Assembly: GCF_000953715.1 (NCBI RefSeq)
Contig: NZ_LN824141.1
Location: 1,800,501-1,864,500 of the forward strand
From: Defluviitoga tunisiensis
GTDB taxonomy: Bacteria > Thermotogota > Thermotogae > Petrotogales > Petrotogaceae
DNA length: 64,000 bases
Reading direction: 5' to 3'
The notes under the pieces were generated by a model. That model saw nothing but the letters and a program-made list of their open reading frames with translations. It searched no databases and had not been told where the DNA came from. Shown here one piece after another: positions 59,324 to 64,000 of this stretch; position 1 is the first letter of the stretch, and every line of letters starts with the position of its first letter. The position numbers and the translations under genes were made by a program.

Positions 59324-61951
59324 ATGGACATAGGAACTAGATATGAACCACATACTTTAGAAAATAAATGGTATAAAACGTGGGAGGAAAACCATGCTTT
59401 TGAGCCAAAAAAGGATGGAAATGGAAAGTTTAGTATAGTAATCCCCCCACCCAATATAACCGGAAAATTGCATATGGGACATGCATTAAATATAGTGCTT
59501 CAAGATATTGTTGTTCGCTACAATAGAATGAAAGGGGTAAAGACTTTATGGGTTCCTGGCGAAGATCATGCTGGAATCGCTACTCAACATGTTGTTGAAC
59601 AGTATTTATTAAAAGAAGAGGGTAAGAGGAAAGAAGACTTTGATAGGGATGAATTTATTGAAATAGTTTGGGATTGGGCTAATAAATATCGAAACCATAT
59701 CAGAGATCAAATTAGAACTTTAGGTGCTTCAGTAGATTGGAGTAGAGAAAGATTTACATTAGATGAAGGCTTAAACAAGTCAGTAAGAAACGCTTTTGTT
59801 TCTTTATATAATGATGGCTTAATATATAGGGGAAAGTACATAGTAAACTGGTGTCCTTCGTGTGGGACCGTTCTTGCTGATGATGAAGTTGAGCATCATG
59901 AAGATAAAGGTAAGCTATGGTATATTAAATATCCACTTGAAGGAGAAGATGGTTTTGTTGTAGTAGCTACTACTAGACCGGAAACTATGCTTGGAGATAC
60001 AGCTTTAGCGGTGAATCCATCAGATGATAGATATAAGGATATTATTGGTAAGACTGCAATTTTACCGTTAGTTGGAAGAAAATTACCCATAATTGCAGAT
60101 CCTTTTGTTGATCCAAAATTTGGAACTGGCGTTGTTAAAGTTACTCCAGCTCATGACCCTAATGATTATCAGATGTGGGCAAGACATAACTTAGATATGA
60201 TTCAAGTTATAGATGAACACGCTAAGATAAATGAAAACGGTGGAAAATATAAAGGATTAGATAGATATGAAGCTAGGAAAAGAATTATTCAAGATTTAAA
60301 AAATGAAGAATTTTTAGTAAAAGAAGAAAATTACATACATGCGGTTGGCCATTGTTATAGATGTAATGATATTGTAGAACCTCTTCTTTTAGACCAATGG
60401 TTTGTAAAAACAAAACCATTAGCTCAAAAAGCTATTGAGGTTGTTGAAAACGATAATATTAAATTTTATCCTGAAAGATGGAAGAAAACTTATCTTAACT
60501 GGATGTATGAAATTAGAGACTGGTGTATTTCCCGACAACTATGGTGGGGTCACAGAATCCCAGTCTGGTATTGCCAAGATTGTGGCCATATAAATGTATC
60601 TGTTGAGGATATAGAGCACTGTGGAAATTGTGGCTCAAAAAATATTAAACAAGATGAAGACGTTCTAGATACGTGGTTTTCATCAGCCCTTTGGCCTTTT
60701 TCAACACTTGGCTGGCCAGATGAAACAGAAGATCTTGCTACTTTTTATCCTACCGATTTGTTGGTAACTGGATTCGATATAATATTTTTTTGGGTTGCTA
60801 GAATGGTAATGTTTGGAGTAAAATTTATGGGGGATGTCCCTTTTCACGACGTCTATATTCATCAACTTGTTAGAGATAAATATGGAAGGAAAATGTCTAA
60901 ATCTCTAGGCAATGGGATTGACCCTACAGAAATGGTTGCCCAATATGGCACAGATCCTGTAAGGTTCACTCTTGCTATTTTAGCAGCTCAAGGTAGAGAT
61001 TTAAAATTGGACATCAGATTTTTTGATTCTTATAGGAAGTTTGCTAACAAGATTTGGAACGCTGCTAGATTTGTTTTACTAAATATTGATGATTATAGTA
61101 AACTTGAGTTAAATGAAGGCGATTTGAAGATTGAGGATAAATGGATTTTAACAAGATTGAATAGTACTATTGAAGAAGTAGAAAAGTATATTGATGATTA
61201 TTTGTTTGATCAAGCAGCAAAACTTTTATATGAGTTTTTTTGGAATGAATTATGTGATTGGTATATAGAAGCTTCTAAGAATCGATTGAAATTGGAAGGA
61301 AAAGAAAAATTAATCGTTCAAAACGTTCTAGTTAAGGTTTTTGATAGTTCTTTACGTTTGTTACATCCTTTTATGCCCTACATAACAGAAGAGTTATGGC
61401 AAAAGCTTCCTATTGATAAGGATTCAGAATTATTGATAACTGCAAAATGGCCCATTAGCGACAAGAATTTAAATTTTGAAAAAGAAACTCAAGATTTTAT
61501 AAAAATAATGGACTTAGTGCGAGAAATTAGAAATGTTAAGGCTGAGATGAATATTCCTCAAGTTCAAGAAGTTACTTTAAATTACAAGGTTATGAAATCT
61601 TTGGAAGATTGGTTTGAAGTCAATAAAGAATTAATTTCAAATCTTGGATTTGTGAGAAACATTATTCAAATAGAGAAAAAACCCGAAAGTTCAGCTACCG
61701 TTTATGTTGACGAAAATATGGAAATTTACATGCCTTTGGGAGATCTGATTGATATAGAAGCTGAAAGACAAAGAATTTCCAAGAAATTAGAAAAGATTAA
61801 AAAAGATATTGAATTATACGAAAAAAAGTTGTCTAATAAAAATTTTGTAGAAAAAGCAGATCCGGAAGTTGTTAGTGAAACTAATGAGAAATTAGAAGAG
61901 AGTAAAAAACAGTACGAAAAATTATATCATTTGATGAAGGAGATTAATTAA
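59324..61951 (+). CDS. valS: Valyl-tRNA synthetase
   Basis: TAGGAGG precedes the ATG. The 875-residue class Ia synthetase has the HIGH-type motif PPPNITGKLHMGHALN (near 50), an editing domain (VATTRPETMLGDTALAVN), ISRQLWWGHRIPVWYCQDCG with zinc cysteines, KYGRKMSKSLGNGIDP (near 524), and a C-terminal coiled-coil arm typical of ValRS. It charges tRNA-Val. Intact. FolC begins on the next base after its stop. Confidence 0.97.
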   Translation: MDIGTRYEPHTLENKWYKTWEENHAFEPKKDGNGKFSIVIPPPNITGKLHMGHALNIVLQDIVVRYNRMKGVKTLWVPGEDHAGIATQHVVEQYLLKEEGKRKEDFDRDEFIEIVWDWANKYRNHIRDQIRTLGASVDWSRERFTLDEGLNKSVRNAFVSLYNDGLIYRGKYIVNWCPSCGTVLADDEVEHHEDKGKLWYIKYPLEGEDGFVVVATTRPETMLGDTALAVNPSDDRYKDIIGKTAILPLVGRKLPIIADPFVDPKFGTGVVKVTPAHDPNDYQMWARHNLDMIQVIDEHAKINENGGKYKGLDRYEARKRIIQDLKNEEFLVKEENYIHAVGHCYRCNDIVEPLLLDQWFVKTKPLAQKAIEVVENDNIKFYPERWKKTYLNWMYEIRDWCISRQLWWGHRIPVWYCQDCGHINVSVEDIEHCGNCGSKNIKQDEDVLDTWFSSALWPFSTLGWPDETEDLATFYPTDLLVTGFDIIFFWVARMVMFGVKFMGDVPFHDVYIHQLVRDKYGRKMSKSLGNGIDPTEMVAQYGTDPVRFTLAILAAQGRDLKLDIRFFDSYRKFANKIWNAARFVLLNIDDYSKLELNEGDLKIEDKWILTRLNSTIEEVEKYIDDYLFDQAAKLLYEFFWNELCDWYIEASKNRLKLEGKEKLIVQNVLVKVFDSSLRLLHPFMPYITEELWQKLPIDKDSELLITAKWPISDKNLNFEKETQDFIKIMDLVREIRNVKAEMNIPQVQEVTLNYKVMKSLEDWFEVNKELISNLGFVRNIIQIEKKPESSATVYVDENMEIYMPLGDLIDIEAERQRISKKLEKIKKDIELYEKKLSNKNFVEKADPEVVSETNEKLEESKKQYEKLYHLMKEIN

Positions 61952-63271
61952 ATGGAATTTGCTAATTTAATAGATAACCTTTATGAAAGAGGATCTGCAA
62001 ATTTTGCAATTAAGTTAGGATTGTCTAGAATTGAAGAGTTAGTTCAAAGAATAGGAAACCCACAAAATAAATTTAAAATTATTCATATTACAGGAACAAA
62101 TGGAAAAGGCAGTGTTACTAAGGCTGTTTCTGATATTTTTATTGGTCAAGGTATGAAGGTCGGAACTTATATATCACCACATCTTGTTTCAATAACTGAA
62201 AGAATCAAGGTAAATAGTACAAATATATCAGAAAATGAGTTTGTCCAAACATATATTGAAATCGAAGATGCAATAAAAGCCATGGATAATAAGGGTGTTG
62301 ATTTTTCTCCATCTTTTTTTGAAATTATGACTGCTTTAGCTTTTAAATTTTTTGAAAAAGAGAAGGTAGATTTAGCCGTATTAGAGGTAGGGCTGGGGGG
62401 AAGATTAGATGCTACAAATGTTGTAAATTCTGATGTATCTGTTATTACATCTATTGCTATAGACCATACTAAGACGTTGGGTGATTCTTTGGAAAAAATT
62501 GCCTATGAAAAAGCAGGCATTTTAAAAAAAGACAACTTTTTAATTTTGGGCAATATAGATCATGCCCCAAAGAAGGTTATCTTAGATAAGGCTGAAGAAG
62601 TAGGAGTAAAAAAGATATTTGAATACAACAAGGATTTTCGTTACGAGAATCCTAGATTTCATATCAACGAAAATATGTTAAATTATAAGGGATTAAAATT
62701 AGATCTCAACGACCTACAATTTAAAGCTAATGGTACTTTTCAGATGCAAAATGTAACTATTTCTTTAGCAGCTGCCGAAGCATTTGCTGAAAAATATGGA
62801 ATAAATCTATCTGTAGACAAACTTAGAGACTCTATGAAAAACTTTTTTTGGGAAGGACGTTTTGATTACACAGAAATAAACGGAAAAAAACTCATTTTAG
62901 ATGGGGCACATAATGTAGCTGCAGCAGAGCAACTGAAAAATAGTGTTGAGGTTTATTGTTCCAACGATAAGAAGACTGCGATGATAGGCATTTTGAATGA
63001 CAAAGATTATATTAATATTGCAAAAATAATATCACCAATCTTTGATAAAATTATTATTACTTCTGTTCCAACATCTAGAGGAAAAGACCCAGCAGCAGTA
63101 TTTGAGGAATTTAAAAAATGGAATAATAATGTTGAATTCATTCCAGATACTTCTGAAGCTTTTATGAAACTCTTTTCAGAAAAAAGCGATGTCTATTTTG
63201 TTACGGGTTCTTTGTATTTGGTTGGGAAGATTAAAGAATATCTTTCTACCAATTTGATTTTTTCAAAATAA
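61952..63271 (+). CDS. folC: Folylpolyglutamate/dihydrofolate synthase
   Basis: The 439-residue Mur-ligase-fold protein has the P-loop ITGTNGKGSVTKAVSD (about 47-60), the SPHLVSITERI motif, EVGLGGRLDATN, and IDGAHN-type ILDGAHNVAAAEQL later on. It adds glutamate to dihydropteroate or folate. Translation is coupled to valS (no gap). RuvA follows after 16 bases. Intact. Confidence 0.93.
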   Translation: MEFANLIDNLYERGSANFAIKLGLSRIEELVQRIGNPQNKFKIIHITGTNGKGSVTKAVSDIFIGQGMKVGTYISPHLVSITERIKVNSTNISENEFVQTYIEIEDAIKAMDNKGVDFSPSFFEIMTALAFKFFEKEKVDLAVLEVGLGGRLDATNVVNSDVSVITSIAIDHTKTLGDSLEKIAYEKAGILKKDNFLILGNIDHAPKKVILDKAEEVGVKKIFEYNKDFRYENPRFHINENMLNYKGLKLDLNDLQFKANGTFQMQNVTISLAAAEAFAEKYGINLSVDKLRDSMKNFFWEGRFDYTEINGKKLILDGAHNVAAAEQLKNSVEVYCSNDKKTAMIGILNDKDYINIAKIISPIFDKIIITSVPTSRGKDPAAVFEEFKKWNNNVEFIPDTSEAFMKLFSEKSDVYFVTGSLYLVGKIKEYLSTNLIFSK

Positions 63272-63287
63272 GAAAAGGTAGGTTCTC

Positions 63288-63857
63288 ATGATAAGAAAGA
63301 TTAAGGCGATAATTGAAGATATTGAAGATGAAATTATACTTATAAGGATAGGGGATATAGTACTGGAAGCCTATCCATCTTTTAAGGTGTTACAAAATCA
63401 CAACGTTGGCGATAAAGTGGATTTTTATGTATGTTTAGAAACAAATGAGTGGAACACATCAATGTATATATTTGAAGATAAGTTTGAAAGAGATGTTTTT
63501 GAAGCTTTGAAAAAAGTGTCTAAAATGGGGCCAAGAACATCTTCTAAGATTTTAAAAAAAGTCAGTGCTGAAATGCTTGTTGGTATGATCAATGCACAAG
63601 ATATTAATGGACTTTCTGGATTACCAGGTGTGGGTAAAAAAACTGCAGAACGTATGATAGCTGAACTATCGGAAGCTTTTAACAATTTTGCACAATTTTC
63701 AACTGATTTATCTTCAACCAAAAATGTTAGAGATGCCCTTGAAGCTTTAGAAACATTGGGGTTTCAAAGGTATGAAGTTATGAAGATAATTAACGAATTA
63801 GACTTGAAAAATATGTCAACAGAAGATATAATTAAGAATTGTTTGGCAAAGTTGTGA
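63288..63857 (+). CDS. ruvA: Holliday junction branch migration protein RuvA
   Basis: The 189-residue protein has an OB-fold start (MIRKIKAIIEDIEDEIILIR), two helix-hairpin-helix motifs (MGPRTSSKILKK and LSGLPGVGKKTAERMIAEL) and a C-terminal RuvB-binding domain (VRDALEALETLGFQRYEVM). It holds the four-way junction for RuvB. AAAAGGTAGG precedes the ATG. RuvB is not in the window. Confidence 0.95.
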   Translation: MIRKIKAIIEDIEDEIILIRIGDIVLEAYPSFKVLQNHNVGDKVDFYVCLETNEWNTSMYIFEDKFERDVFEALKKVSKMGPRTSSKILKKVSAEMLVGMINAQDINGLSGLPGVGKKTAERMIAELSEAFNNFAQFSTDLSSTKNVRDALEALETLGFQRYEVMKIINELDLKNMSTEDIIKNCLAKL

Positions 63858-63884
63858 ATTTACTTATAAAGGTAGGGAAAGAAA

Positions 63885-64000
63885 GTGAGAGTTTTGATAT
63901 TGGCAGCTGGTCAAGGAAAAAGAATGAATTCAAAAATTCCAAAAGTAGCTCACAAAATTCTCGATAAACCCATGGTTAATTGGGTGATTGAAGTGGCTCA
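63885..64000 (+). CDS. glmU: GlmU-like sugar nucleotidyltransferase, N-terminal part only
   Basis: GTG start after AGGTAGGG; the gene runs off the right edge. The visible 38 residues read [20 protein letters not shown], then [18 protein letters not shown], the nucleotide-binding loop of GlmU and related UDP-N-acetylglucosamine pyrophosphorylases. Whether the acetyltransferase half is present cannot be seen. Confidence 0.8.
   Translation, partial: MRVLILAAGQGKRMNSKIPKVAHKILDKPMVNWVIEVA

Overview
The window looks like chromosomal DNA of a thermophilic or mesophilic member of the Thermotogota, most like Petrotoga. This is inferred from the very AT-rich genome, a PolC-type replicase, tight operons with many GTG and TTG starts behind strong AAGGAGG-like ribosome binding sites, and the mix of housekeeping genes. 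No database search was possible, so the organism is inferred.

Layout. (1) 0.7-12.5 kb is a minus-strand defence island: a PLD-SNF2 helicase and an Eco57I-like DNA methyltransferase in one operon with its own promoter, and a second operon encoding a dynamin-like GTPase, McrB and McrC. It ends against the 3' end of a tRNA with a CAU anticodon at 12.63-12.71 kb. (2) 12.7-23.75 kb is mobile-element debris from several sources. It holds a broken IS transposase, a GC-richer segment (XRE regulator plus a frameshifted serine-recombinase tail), a secreted ComEC-like metallo-beta-lactamase-fold protein with a DUF3006 partner, and an array of four helically phased palindromes upstream of a broken second DNA clamp gene. 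A type II restriction-modification pair, a short HU protein, a UvrD-like helicase split by one TGA, and an AAA ATPase cut off before its Walker B motif at an orphan two-repeat CRISPR array follow. (3) 24-37 kb is ordinary chromosome: a hydantoinase/HDAC-like pair, a MATE transporter, a PolC without its proofreading domain, an SbcD/SbcC-like (YhaO/YhaN-like) pair and tryptophanase. (4) 37-51 kb holds two secreted proteins, an SDR epimerase, an OsmC protein, an Mrp ATPase, a secreted GH13 glucanase, PriA, the ribosome hibernation factor, a glutaredoxin under a CsoR/CstR-like operator, a hydrolase and S-adenosylhomocysteine hydrolase. Two families of intergenic repeats (about 80-90 bp GGTAC units, and 26-bp GAGACG palindromes) are scattered here. 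(5) 51.5-57.5 kb is a single eight-gene minus-strand operon: AMMECR1, AmrS radical SAM, ApbE, a NusG-II protein, a Gx transporter, Maf, RadC and a TPR-like protein. (6) 57.6-64 kb carries an MFS transporter, then valS-folC-ruvA and the start of a glmU-like gene.

The strongest candidates for something new are the dynamin-like GTPase encoded directly ahead of McrBC, the two-gene PLD-helicase/methyltransferase system, and the joining of AMMECR1/AmrS to ApbE and NusG-II. The most informative regulatory sequences are the phased palindromes at 17.2 kb, the 21-23 bp palindrome array at 28.8 kb and the CsoR-like operator at 47.0 kb.
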